Origin: SAR202 cluster bacterium
GTDB lineage: Bacteria > Chloroflexota > Dehalococcoidia > Lucifugimonadales > UBA826
Reading direction: 5' to 3'
NCBI GenBank assembly: GCA_009392675.1
Contig: VFFY01000197.1
Coordinates: forward strand, 1-8,502
Length of the DNA: 8,502 nucleotides
Part shown: one piece after another, positions 1-6,105 of the stretch
How the letters are laid out: each line of letters starts with the position of its first letter
How positions within the stretch are numbered: the first letter of the stretch is position 1
Notes under the pieces: model-generated
Seen by the model: only the letters and a program-made list of their open reading frames with translations
Told to the model about the DNA's origin: nothing
The model's database searches: none
Made by a program: the position numbers and the translations under genes

Positions 1-239
1 ATGTGGTCACTGTGCCTATGGGTCAATATTATTCCAGCTATTTCCGGTTTACCTTGTGATTCCCAAACTGAAATATGTTCTTGGATTTCTTCCGGTTTAC
101 CATGTGCGGTATCTATATAGACTGACCTGTTTTTTCCACTTACCAGAAATACATTTGGAGGATATACTCCTCCGTATTTGAAGGGATCCGGCTCGTTCTT
201 GCCAACTACTATTTTGGTTATCCTGTCTGTAATTTTCAT
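1..239 (-). CDS. MBL-fold metallo-hydrolase, N-terminal part (runs off left edge)
   Basis: Seen: reading the minus strand from the ATG at 239 gives 79 open codons to the window edge. A good ribosome site (AAAGGA) sits 6 bases before the ATG. Residues 40-44 (VYIDT) fit the beta-strand/Asp turn typical of the fold. Residues 74-79 read H-R-H-S-D-H, an exact match to the metal-binding HxHxDH signature of the metallo-beta-lactamase superfamily, preceded by the usual strand (GIILT). Known: such proteins bind two metal ions (often zinc) and hydrolyse thioesters, lactones, phosphoesters or beta-lactams. The substrate cannot be told from this fragment. There is no signal peptide, so it is probably cytoplasmic. 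The gene begins 17 bp after the stop of the propeller gene and is probably co-transcribed with it. The C-terminal metal ligands lie outside the window. The family call is firm, the exact function open. Confidence 0.9.
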   Translation of the reverse strand, partial: MKITDRITKIVVGKNEPDPFKYGGVYPPNVFLVSGKNRSVYIDTAHGKPEEIQEHISVWESQGKPEIAGIILTHRHSDH

Positions 240-256
240 TTTGTGTCCTTTTATTT

Positions 257-919
257 CTAACCTGGTAATTCCACAGTACAAACCTTTCTAGTCTCAGCGC
301 AGCAGAACCATATGTCGCCGTCGTATATAGTCATACCGTGTATTTCAGGTTCAGGAATATGAATTTCTCTCTGAATTTCACCATTGGCCGGGTTAATTTT
401 ATATATTTTGCATTCCTGTGTGTCGGCAAGCCACATATTTCCATTATTTATGAACAGCCCGTGAGGTCTTACTCCAGGGGTGGGAATAGACCGCTTCACC
501 TTCATGTTGGCGGGATCCAACAAGAATACTTGTTGTGCTGGCGGTACAACCACCCACATATTATTTTGGTCTACCCATTCCATGCCATGGGCTCCAGTTA
601 TTTGAGGGTTTTCTGAAGAGCCATATTGGGTAACTACGCCTTTTCCAGGTGTATCAAACACAGCTGCCGTACTACCGTCCATATTCAACTGATAAAGCTC
701 AGCTGTGTATGTAGAAGCAACCCAAAGATATCCCCCTCCTTTTGTTACTCCGCTGGATTTAGAGGTTTCAGTATCCAAATCCTCTATGACTGAACCGTCG
801 ACATAGGATAATTTATAGATATGGTCGTTACCTTGATCGATTGCCCAAAGCCCATCAGAATCCGCTTGTAAGCCATTTGGCTGAGGGCCAGGGTGAATCC
901 ATTTTACCTCTGCCAGCAT
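257..919 (-). CDS. Virginiamycin-B-lyase/SMP-30-like cytoplasmic beta-propeller protein
   Basis: Seen: a 220-residue protein made of repeats of about 40 residues. Each blade carries a Trp in the same place (W25, W66, W122, W163, W204, as in LWAID, LWVAS, MWVVV, MWLAD, IWFCC), followed about 8-10 residues later by a hydrophobic strand (IYKL, LYQL, VFLL, IYKI, VCTV). Loops before blades carry [N/H]G motifs (N15, H111, H153, H194). Known: this pattern is that of six- or seven-bladed propellers such as Vgb, NHL and SMP-30 proteins; Vgb lyase is metal-dependent and uses a loop His. Only five clear blades are visible, so the ring may be short or closed by divergent strands. There is no signal peptide, unlike many extracellular NHL proteins. 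The start is the ATG at 919 because AAGGAG lies 6 bases upstream. It is the first gene of the unit with the MBL-fold gene. The enzymatic role (lyase, lactonase or binding protein) is not decidable here. Confidence 0.8.
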   Translation of the reverse strand: MLAEVKWIHPGPQPNGLQADSDGLWAIDQGNDHIYKLSYVDGSVIEDLDTETSKSSGVTKGGGYLWVASTYTAELYQLNMDGSTAAVFDTPGKGVVTQYGSSENPQITGAHGMEWVDQNNMWVVVPPAQQVFLLDPANMKVKRSIPTPGVRPHGLFINNGNMWLADTQECKIYKINPANGEIQREIHIPEPEIHGMTIYDGDIWFCCAETRKVCTVELPG

Positions 920-982
920 TGATGTCTCCTTATCTAAGTGTGGATTTGAATTTTATGCGGTTTTCTTCCTAATTAATCAGGT

Positions 983-1011
983 ATTTTAGTATTGATTAGA
1001 AAGTTTGTTAA
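983..1011 (-). promoter_or_regulatory. Predicted sigma70-type promoter for the propeller/MBL genes
   Basis: On the minus strand, TTAACA (1011 to 1006) is followed after exactly 17 bases by TAAAAT (988 to 983); each box matches its consensus at 5 of 6 positions. The implied transcript starts near 975, leaving a leader of about 55 bases before the ATG at 919. Prediction by eye only; the DNA is AT-rich, which raises the chance of false matches. Confidence 0.5.
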
Positions 1012-1015
1012 ATTA

Positions 1016-1044
1016 TTGACATGAATAGGAAGGAATGCTAATCT
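1016..1044 (+). promoter_or_regulatory. Predicted sigma70-type promoter for the DUF362 gene
   Basis: A perfect TTGACA (1016-1021) is followed by a 17-base spacer and TAATCT (1039-1044), which keeps the three most conserved -10 bases (T1, A2, T6). A TG one base upstream of the -10 (1036-1037) gives an extended -10 element. The implied start near 1051 leaves a leader of about 60 bases before the ATG at 1110. Confidence 0.55.
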
Positions 1045-1092
1045 CAACTTATACATGATTAGCTAGGGATATTGTACCTATTTGGTCAAAAT

Positions 1093-1105
1093 AAGGAGTG
1101 GAGGG
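1093..1105 (+). promoter_or_regulatory. Ribosome binding site deciding the DUF362 start
   Basis: Two overlapping purine runs (AAGGAG at 1093-1098 and GGAGGG at 1100-1105) precede the ATG at 1110. The second is at normal spacing for this ATG and includes the competing GTG codon at 1098, which makes the longer start unlikely. Confidence 0.7.
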
Positions 1106-1109
1106 AAAT

Positions 1110-2522
1110 ATGTCTGATTCGACAGTTTATTACATGGACGCACATTCAGATTCTACTGAGACTGCGTTGGCAGCAAAAATGATCACAGTTTTTGATGCCG
1201 CGGGTTTAGATGAAATTATAAAGCCAAACGATATTGTAGCTATAAAAGTCCACTGCGGAGAATGGAATAACTCTGCATATTTGAGGCCTCTTTATGCTCG
1301 ACAATTGGCCGATAGGATAAAAGAGTTGGGTGGTCGCCCATTTGTCTGCGACACAACTACTTCCTCCTACTCACCTTGGGGCTCAAGGACTTCGGAGATA
1401 GATATATTGCTGACAGCAGAAAGGAACGGTTATAGTTCAGCCACATTAGGCTGTCCTTTCATATGTGCTGATGGCTTTATCGGTACTAGTGATTTTGTCG
1501 TTGATATACCAGAGGGCTACATCCTTAAAGAGGCTTATGTTGCACAAGCCATCGCAGCTGCCGATGCGCTAATTGCACTAACCCACTTCAAAGGACATAG
1601 CATGGGAGTCATTGGTGGCGCCCTAAAGAATTTGGGTATTGGAGGACAATCCAAGAGAGGCAAATTCAACGTCCATATGGGTGGCCACCCAACCTATGGA
1701 TTAGGGGCAGCTGGAGTTTTCCATCCGGAGAACTTCAAAGGAAAGGCAAATACGCCAGATTGGGAAATTTTGGAAGATTGCTGTCCTTTCAATCTCTATC
1801 ACATAAACGAAAATGATGAATTGGAATGGGAAGGCGATAAGTGTGCAAACTGCCTGGGTTGTTTCGGAGTTATGGGACCTAGGGGATTGATGGATATTCC
1901 TCCTGTTCAGTTTGATGCTGTTGACGCAGCTATTGCCGATGGTTGTCTAGGGGTAGAGAAAGCAGTAGGTAGAGATAAAGTAGGTTATATAAATATGGCC
2001 TTGGATGTATCGCCTCGCTGCGACTGTGCAAATCATGCCGATGTCCCTATTGTTCCCCATCTTGGCGTTTTCGCTAGTAAGGATCCTGTCGCAATAGATA
2101 TGGCTTGTGTAGACAAGGCTAGGGAAGCTGAAGGCATAAAGGGATCTGCGGCTGAAATGATGGAAGCTCATCATGCCGGAGATAAAAAATTTGAGGCTGC
2201 TGCTGCAACATTCCATGGCCAAAGTGAAGTTACCAGCATTAATACGGGGCATGAGATAGGACTAGGTAGTAGGGAATATGAACTAATTGAATGTGAACCA
2301 GATAGCCCAGAGCGCTTCAGGTTCCCTTACGATACAAGGCCAAGTAGGCAAAGGTTCGGCGAAAAATTTGAAAAGTTCCAGGTGTTCCCTTACGACAAGT
2401 ACGATGGGAAAGGGTTCAACCGATTGGACGTTGTTGACCTGGACAAAGTGAAGCATCACTATGAAGATTCACCGGAAATAACTGAAGTAAGTGAATCGAT
2501 TCATGCTGATGGCGACGACTAA
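1110..2522 (+). CDS. DUF362 domain Fe-S protein
   Basis: Seen: 470 residues from the ATG at 1110, chosen over an in-frame GTG at 1098 because GGAGGG ends 4 bases before the ATG, whereas the GTG lies inside the ribosome-site purines. The DUF362 core spans about residues 40-335: a KVHCGEW strand (46-52), the THFKGH motif (158-163) with the following Gly-rich GGALKNLG (169-176), and the PRCDC/ASKDPVAID block (302-330). A Cys set C245-x2-C248-x2-C251 lies mid-protein, with C224/C225 20 residues earlier as possible fourth ligands. Known: DUF362 proteins are often annotated as ferredoxin-like or Fe-S cluster proteins and have no settled biochemical role. Here one CxxCxxC motif replaces the paired CxxCxxCxxxCP ferredoxin motifs seen in many relatives. 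After the core comes a tail of about 130 residues with two FPYD motifs (405-408 and 426-429). It has its own promoter and terminator, so it appears monocistronic. No signal peptide or membrane segment is seen. Confidence 0.88.
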   Translation: MSDSTVYYMDAHSDSTETALAAKMITVFDAAGLDEIIKPNDIVAIKVHCGEWNNSAYLRPLYARQLADRIKELGGRPFVCDTTTSSYSPWGSRTSEIDILLTAERNGYSSATLGCPFICADGFIGTSDFVVDIPEGYILKEAYVAQAIAAADALIALTHFKGHSMGVIGGALKNLGIGGQSKRGKFNVHMGGHPTYGLGAAGVFHPENFKGKANTPDWEILEDCCPFNLYHINENDELEWEGDKCANCLGCFGVMGPRGLMDIPPVQFDAVDAAIADGCLGVEKAVGRDKVGYINMALDVSPRCDCANHADVPIVPHLGVFASKDPVAIDMACVDKAREAEGIKGSAAEMMEAHHAGDKKFEAAAATFHGQSEVTSINTGHEIGLGSREYELIECEPDSPERFRFPYDTRPSRQRFGEKFEKFQVFPYDKYDGKGFNRLDVVDLDKVKHHYEDSPEITEVSESIHADGDD

Positions 2523-2554
2523 GGTATCTCACTGCCTTTAGGAGTTGAATACGA

Positions 2555-2583
2555 AAAGGGCGACCACTTAGTGGTCGCCCTTT
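2555..2583 (+). terminator. Intrinsic terminator after the DUF362 gene
   Basis: A perfect 14-bp inverted repeat around a single central base: 2555-2568 (AAAGGGCGACCACT) pairs with 2570-2583, the loop opening in practice to a few bases. The GC-rich core (GGGCGACCAC) ends in TTT followed by AATATTT on the plus strand. The minus strand also has a T run (TTTTCG), so it could stop transcription both ways. It lies 32 bp past the stop codon and cleanly separates the DUF362 gene from the next operon. Confidence 0.9.
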
Positions 2584-2593
2584 AATATTTAGA

Positions 2594-2609
2594 TAATATG
2601 TTCATATTA
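2594..2609. repeat. Palindrome in the leader of the five-gene operon
   Basis: TAATATG (2594-2600), TT, then CATATTA (2603-2609): 7-bp perfect arms with a 2-base centre. It overlaps a possible -10 box (GATAAT, 2592-2597; no good -35 is visible because that position falls in the terminator) and its last base is the first of the AGGAGGG ribosome site (2609-2615). It could be an operator or a weak leader hairpin influencing translation. Confidence 0.45.
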
Positions 2610-2624
2610 GGAGGGATTCTGTAA

Positions 2625-2948
2625 ATGCCGCAATCAGGACAAGAAATGCTTGATGAAACAATATCCGCTTGCAAATCTATTGCAGATGGACTTGGTGCCC
2701 AAAATCAAGATTGGGAAAATTCAGTTGCTGAAATAGTGGACAAATTTGAAGATGTAAGTGGAACTTTTTTCTTCAAAACAATGCCAAGTGTTCCAGTTAC
2801 TCGTACAACCATGAGAGACGCTGCATCGGCCTTGGAATTAAAAAATGCTAGCGAATGGGATGGTATGGGTACTGCACTTGAAACTTTGATAGCTAGCTCC
2901 CAAAATCTGATTGAGAAAGCTGGTATGAAAGGAACGACCCTAACTTGA
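2625..2948 (+). CDS. Small acidic protein of unknown function
   Basis: I do not recognise the family. Seen: 107 residues, start ATG at 2625 backed by a strong AGGAGGG nine bases upstream. About 16 Asp/Glu against 8 Lys/Arg make it acidic. Two likely helical, amphipathic parts (about residues 5-43 and 62-99) flank a central stretch (45-61) containing FFFK, MPSVPV and TR that may form strands or a turn. One Cys (C16) and two Trp (W30, W78) are present; there is no signal peptide or membrane span. It is the first gene after the terminator, and its TGA overlaps the TTG start of the following SDR gene by the shared bases TTGA, so the two are probably translated in step. A small helical partner or regulatory protein for the SDR is possible but is inference. 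That it is a real gene is well supported by the ribosome site, the coupling and the absence of an overlapping alternative. Confidence 0.75.
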   Translation: MPQSGQEMLDETISACKSIADGLGAQNQDWENSVAEIVDKFEDVSGTFFFKTMPSVPVTRTTMRDAASALELKNASEWDGMGTALETLIASSQNLIEKAGMKGTTLT

Positions 2949-3820
2949 GCGAGCCGGTATTGATAACAGGTGGAGCTGGGAGTGTAGGAAGACAACTGGC
3001 TGGTATGTTTTTGGCTGAAGGAAGACCTGTTCGCATATTTGACCTGCCATTTATGGATTTTTCAGGACTGGAAGATGAACCAAATGTGGAGATAGTTAAA
3101 GGGGACATCACTGATAAAAAATCCGTATACGAGGCTGTGCGCAATGTGGGAGGAATTCTCCATTTGGCCGCACTTCTCCCGCCGGCTAGTGAACGAGATA
3201 GAGATAAGACATTTGCGGTGAACGTGGAAGGTACTAGGAATATAGTTGAGGCTTTGAAGTCTCATGGATCGAAGGCTACTTTAGTTTTCACCTCTTCGAT
3301 AAGTACATACGGGGATACTTCTAAGGAATCTGATCCAATTAAAATTACACAGCCACAAAGCGCAATAGATATATACGCGGAGAGTAAAATTGCAGGGGAA
3401 AAGGTTCTTATTGGATCAGGTGTTAATTTTGTGATACTGCGTATAGCCAGTATTGCGGTACCGGCCTTTTTAGAGCCTCCCGAGCCTTGGCCCTTTACGT
3501 CTGATCAAAGAGTCGAAATGGTTCATAGGGATGATGTGGCTGATGCTATAAAGTCTTCAGTGGGTACGGCAGAGGCTGTTGGGAATGTATTTAACATTGC
3601 TGGAGGTTCTACTTGGCGTTTAGCTGGGAAAAACTACGTTGAAGATTTCTTTAATTTTATGGGAGCTCCACTTGAAATGGCAGTATATCGAGAGGAACCA
3701 GGTTGGAATGATTGGTATGATACTGTAGAGTCCCAGAAGATACTAAATTATCAGAATAGATCTTATGATTTTTATTCAGGTGAGATGAAGACGATCGTGG
3801 AAGAAATGATGGCTGAGTAG
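2945..3820 (+). CDS. NAD-dependent epimerase/dehydratase (extended SDR)
   Basis: Seen: 291 residues with the N-terminal Rossmann motif G9-G-A-G12-S-V-G15, D33 at the end of the second strand (favouring NAD over NADP), D54 in GDITD, the HLAA segment (73-76), candidate catalytic S118 in the TSSISTYG segment, and the Y144-x3-K148 pair (YAESK). HRDDVAD at 194-200 matches the conserved substrate-domain motif of this family, and NVFNIAGG follows at 214-221. Length fits extended SDRs (about 290-340). Known: members epimerise, dehydrate or reduce nucleotide sugars and other hydroxy/keto compounds; the substrate cannot be read from sequence here. The start is a TTG at 2945, required because the glycine motif begins only 9 residues in; AAAGGAA (2928-2933) lies 11 bases upstream and the codon overlaps the previous gene's TGA. 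Soluble and cytoplasmic. The next gene follows after 24 bp. Confidence 0.9.
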   Translation: MSEPVLITGGAGSVGRQLAGMFLAEGRPVRIFDLPFMDFSGLEDEPNVEIVKGDITDKKSVYEAVRNVGGILHLAALLPPASERDRDKTFAVNVEGTRNIVEALKSHGSKATLVFTSSISTYGDTSKESDPIKITQPQSAIDIYAESKIAGEKVLIGSGVNFVILRIASIAVPAFLEPPEPWPFTSDQRVEMVHRDDVADAIKSSVGTAEAVGNVFNIAGGSTWRLAGKNYVEDFFNFMGAPLEMAVYREEPGWNDWYDTVESQKILNYQNRSYDFYSGEMKTIVEEMMAE

Positions 3821-3844
3821 CATCTAAGTAAAGTGAGGATTGGT

Positions 3845-4687
3845 ATGGTGCAGATAACTGAAAAATCTGTTGAGGAAAAAAGACAGCAACTCGTATATAT
3901 CATAAATGATATTGGCAGTATGATTGTCGCTTACTCAGGTGGCGTAGACAGTGCTTTCTTAGCGGCTGTTGCTCACGAAGTTTTGAATGACAAGGCCTTA
4001 TCAGTAACCGCTAATTCACCTAGTCTGGCCCCATCTGAACTCGAGGATGCTATAGCCCTTGCGACAGAACAGGGAATTCATTACGAAATTATTGAAACAA
4101 AAGAAACTGAGCGTGAAGACTATCAGGCAAACAATCCGAACAGATGTTTTTTTTGTAAAGATGAGTTGTATTCTCACCTAATCAAATTTGCAGATCAACG
4201 AGGCTACGCAGTAATTACCAACGGTACTAATGTAGATGATTTGGGAGATTATAGACCTGGTCTCGCGGCTGCAAAGCAGTATGGCGTGAGAAGTCCCTTG
4301 GTGGAGGCGGATCTTACCAAACAAGATATAAGAGATTTATCTAAAGAAATGGGATTGGCTACGTGGGATAAGCCTGCACAAGCTTGCCTTTCTTCGCGCA
4401 TACCGTATGGAACTATGGTGACGGTGGAAGCTCTCACCAGGATAGCGAAAGCAGAACACTTTCTCAGATCCAAAGGATTTAAGCAGTTGAGGGTAAGGCA
4501 TCACGATACTATAGCCCGTATAGAAATCGAACCTAAGGATTTTCTAGCCTTGCTAGATGATTCTGTCAGAGATGAAATTACAGAATATTTCAAATCCATT
4601 GGGTATTCATACGTAACAATGGATATGAACGGGTTTCGATCCGGTAGTCTTAACGAGATTTTGACCACTTTTAAGAAAAAGAAATAA
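3845..4687 (+). CDS. larE: LarE-like ATP-dependent sulfur transferase
   Basis: Seen: 280 residues from the ATG at 3845 (AGGA 5 bases upstream); an in-frame GTG at 3833 would add four residues but has no ribosome site. The PP-loop SGGVDS is at 31-36, the NGTNVDDLGDYRPG block at 126-139, and CLSSRIPYG at 181-189. Cysteines C101 and C104 form a CxxC (RCFFCKDELY), and C181 lies at the position of the sacrificial Cys of Lactobacillus plantarum LarE. Known: LarE adenylates P2CMN, the pyridinium dicarboxylate mononucleotide made by LarB, and transfers sulfur to it, after which LarC inserts nickel; the product serves LarA lactate racemase and relatives. The L. plantarum enzyme loses its Cys sulfur, whereas the three-Cys type (described for Thermotoga maritima) carries a 4Fe-4S cluster. 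The three Cys here suggest the cluster type (inference). No larA, larB or larC is adjacent. Full length, no signal peptide. Confidence 0.92.
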   Translation: MVQITEKSVEEKRQQLVYIINDIGSMIVAYSGGVDSAFLAAVAHEVLNDKALSVTANSPSLAPSELEDAIALATEQGIHYEIIETKETEREDYQANNPNRCFFCKDELYSHLIKFADQRGYAVITNGTNVDDLGDYRPGLAAAKQYGVRSPLVEADLTKQDIRDLSKEMGLATWDKPAQACLSSRIPYGTMVTVEALTRIAKAEHFLRSKGFKQLRVRHHDTIARIEIEPKDFLALLDDSVRDEITEYFKSIGYSYVTMDMNGFRSGSLNEILTTFKKKK

Positions 4688-4740
4688 ATCTGCTCTAGGT
4701 ATCCTGGGCCACTTCGCGGGCAATTGAGATAAATCTGCTC
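4681..4740 (+). repeat. Short direct repeat around the larE stop and intergenic gap
   Basis: A 15-base unit, GA[A/G]ATAAATCTGCTC, occurs at 4681-4695 (covering the last larE codon and its stop) and at 4726-4740, matching at 14 of 15 positions with starts 45 bases apart. The 30 bases between the copies are GC-richer (4700-4721) and show no strong hairpin. No convincing promoter or terminator was found between 4688 and 4773. Confidence 0.6.
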
Positions 4741-4773
4741 GCTCAAACAACTTTAGCTATTGGGGGTATAAAC

Positions 4774-6105
4774 ATGTCTGGTATCGTCCAAAAAGAGATA
4801 GAAAAGTATGTGGCAAGGACTCCTGGGTCCTATAAAAGACAAAAAGAGGCAGAGAAAGTTTTGCCAGGGGGCAGTTCAAGAGGGACTGCTTATTTCGAAC
4901 CCTACCCTCATTTTATTGAAAGTGGGCATGATCATTATATTGTTGATGTGGATGGCAATGAATATCTAGATTTTATGATTAATGCAACGAGCCTAATACT
5001 TGGTCATGCAAACGCCAACGTGGCTGATGTAATCAAGGATCAAGCAGACAAAGGCGTAGCGTTTAGCGGACCCACTGATTCGCAAATAAGCCTGGCTAAG
5101 ATACTAACAAACCGCATACCGTCGGTTGACACGATACGATTCACTAATTCCGGTACCGAAGGTACCTTGATGGCCATCAGGGCTGCGCGGCAATTTACGG
5201 GTAGAGAGAAAATCGTAAAAATTGAAGGCGGATACCACGGATCACATGAATATGTCGCAGTCAGTGTATATCCCAGTAAGAATAGTTTGGACCCTGATAA
5301 AACTACTGCCATACCAGAGTATTCGAAGCAACCTGATTCAGTTTTAAAGGACGTGATAGTCGTACCATATAACGACATTGAAGAGACAGCCCGGATGATT
5401 GAAGAAAATTCAGAAACGGTGGCATGTGTGATTATGGAACCGATAGTCTCCTCATTTGGATATACTCCAGCGAACTTAGACTACTTGGAGTTTGTCAGAG
5501 AAATCACCACGAGGCTAGGCATTATACTGATTTATGATGAAGTACAAAGTTTCAGGGTTGCTCCAGGGGGAGCACAGGAATTGTTTGGAGTTGTTCCAGA
5601 TATGACCACTTTGGGTAAAATAATAGGTGGTGGTATGCCTGTGGGAGCCTTTGGAGGGCGGAGAGACATAATGGACTTATTTGATCCCACAAATGGAGGA
5701 GCGGACATAGCGCACGCTGGGACTTTTAATGCCAATCCAGTCACTATGAGGGCAGGTGAAGTGGTCATGAATGCTTTAACGCCTGATGTTTATGAAGCTA
5801 TGAACAATTTAGGTGGAAAACTGAGGAATCAGCTCAGGGCTGTATTTGATGAGTTGGAAGTGGATGCGCAGGTGACTGGGGTTGGGTCGCTTTTTGGCAT
5901 ACACTTCACCCAGGATAGCATACGCAATTATAGAGATGTGGTTAATGCCGACTCAGATATGAAGCGAGCTTTTTTCGTAGGCATGCTGAATGAAGGAATT
6001 TTGTTGCAGTCGGGAGCAGCAGGAGCCTTAAATGTGTTTTCTGATGAAAATCATGTTAATCAGTTAGTGAACTCTGCAAGAAAGGTAGTTCAGCGAATAC
6101 GTTAA
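4774..6105 (+). CDS. Class III PLP aminotransferase, glutamate-1-semialdehyde-aminomutase-like
   Basis: Seen: 443 residues. PLP-site landmarks in order: NSGTEG (125-130) for phosphate binding, YHG (154-156) stacking region, D255-E256-V257 with the Asp that bonds the pyridine nitrogen, K282 in TLGKIIGGG forming the Schiff base, and AGTFNANP (315-322). Known: this is fold type I, class III (the HemL/omega-aminotransferase family). Against true HemL: DEVQSFR replaces the usual DEVMTGFR, and the gene sits away from haem genes. The N-terminal PGGSSRGTAYFEPYP segment (31-45) resembles the region where beta-phenylalanine aminotransferases hold the substrate carboxylate by an Arg (R36 would be the equivalent), so an amino or beta-amino acid transaminase is plausible (inference). 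Start ATG at 4774 with GGGGG seven bases upstream. Its stop overlaps the ATG of the peptidase gene by one base. Confidence 0.9.
   Translation: MSGIVQKEIEKYVARTPGSYKRQKEAEKVLPGGSSRGTAYFEPYPHFIESGHDHYIVDVDGNEYLDFMINATSLILGHANANVADVIKDQADKGVAFSGPTDSQISLAKILTNRIPSVDTIRFTNSGTEGTLMAIRAARQFTGREKIVKIEGGYHGSHEYVAVSVYPSKNSLDPDKTTAIPEYSKQPDSVLKDVIVVPYNDIEETARMIEENSETVACVIMEPIVSSFGYTPANLDYLEFVREITTRLGIILIYDEVQSFRVAPGGAQELFGVVPDMTTLGKIIGGGMPVGAFGGRRDIMDLFDPTNGGADIAHAGTFNANPVTMRAGEVVMNALTPDVYEAMNNLGGKLRNQLRAVFDELEVDAQVTGVGSLFGIHFTQDSIRNYRDVVNADSDMKRAFFVGMLNEGILLQSGAAGALNVFSDENHVNQLVNSARKVVQRIR

Larger units (their letters stand above)
974..1061. repeat. Two TAATC/GATTA inverted repeats over the divergent promoters
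   Basis: TAATC (974-978) pairs with GATTA (994-998), and a second pair lies at 1039-1043 and 1057-1061. The first pair brackets the minus-strand -10 box; the left arm of the second covers the plus-strand -10 box. This could be a shared operator for a dimeric regulator, but the arms are only 5-6 bp, AT-rich, and differ in spacer (15 and 13 bases). Confidence 0.25.

Noticed and set aside
42..106. 17-base direct repeat (42-58 and 90-106, 16 of 17 matching), 48 bases apart inside the MBL-fold gene
   Set aside because: It encodes two GKPE tetrapeptides in frame, and the surrounding protein fits the normal MBL-fold spacing between the IDT turn and the HxHxDH motif with no insertion, so it is probably coincidental.
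338..616. Plus-strand open frame of 92 codons opposite the propeller gene
   Set aside because: It lies antisense to a clear propeller-coding gene, has no ribosome site, and its composition is that of a shadow frame.
3833..3844. GTG at 3833 as the larE start
   Set aside because: No ribosome site precedes it, whereas the ATG at 3845 has AGGA at normal spacing.
4724..4752. TTGAGA as a -35 box for a promoter in front of the aminotransferase
   Set aside because: At a 17-base spacing the -10 position reads ACAACT, a poor match; no better -10 is nearby.
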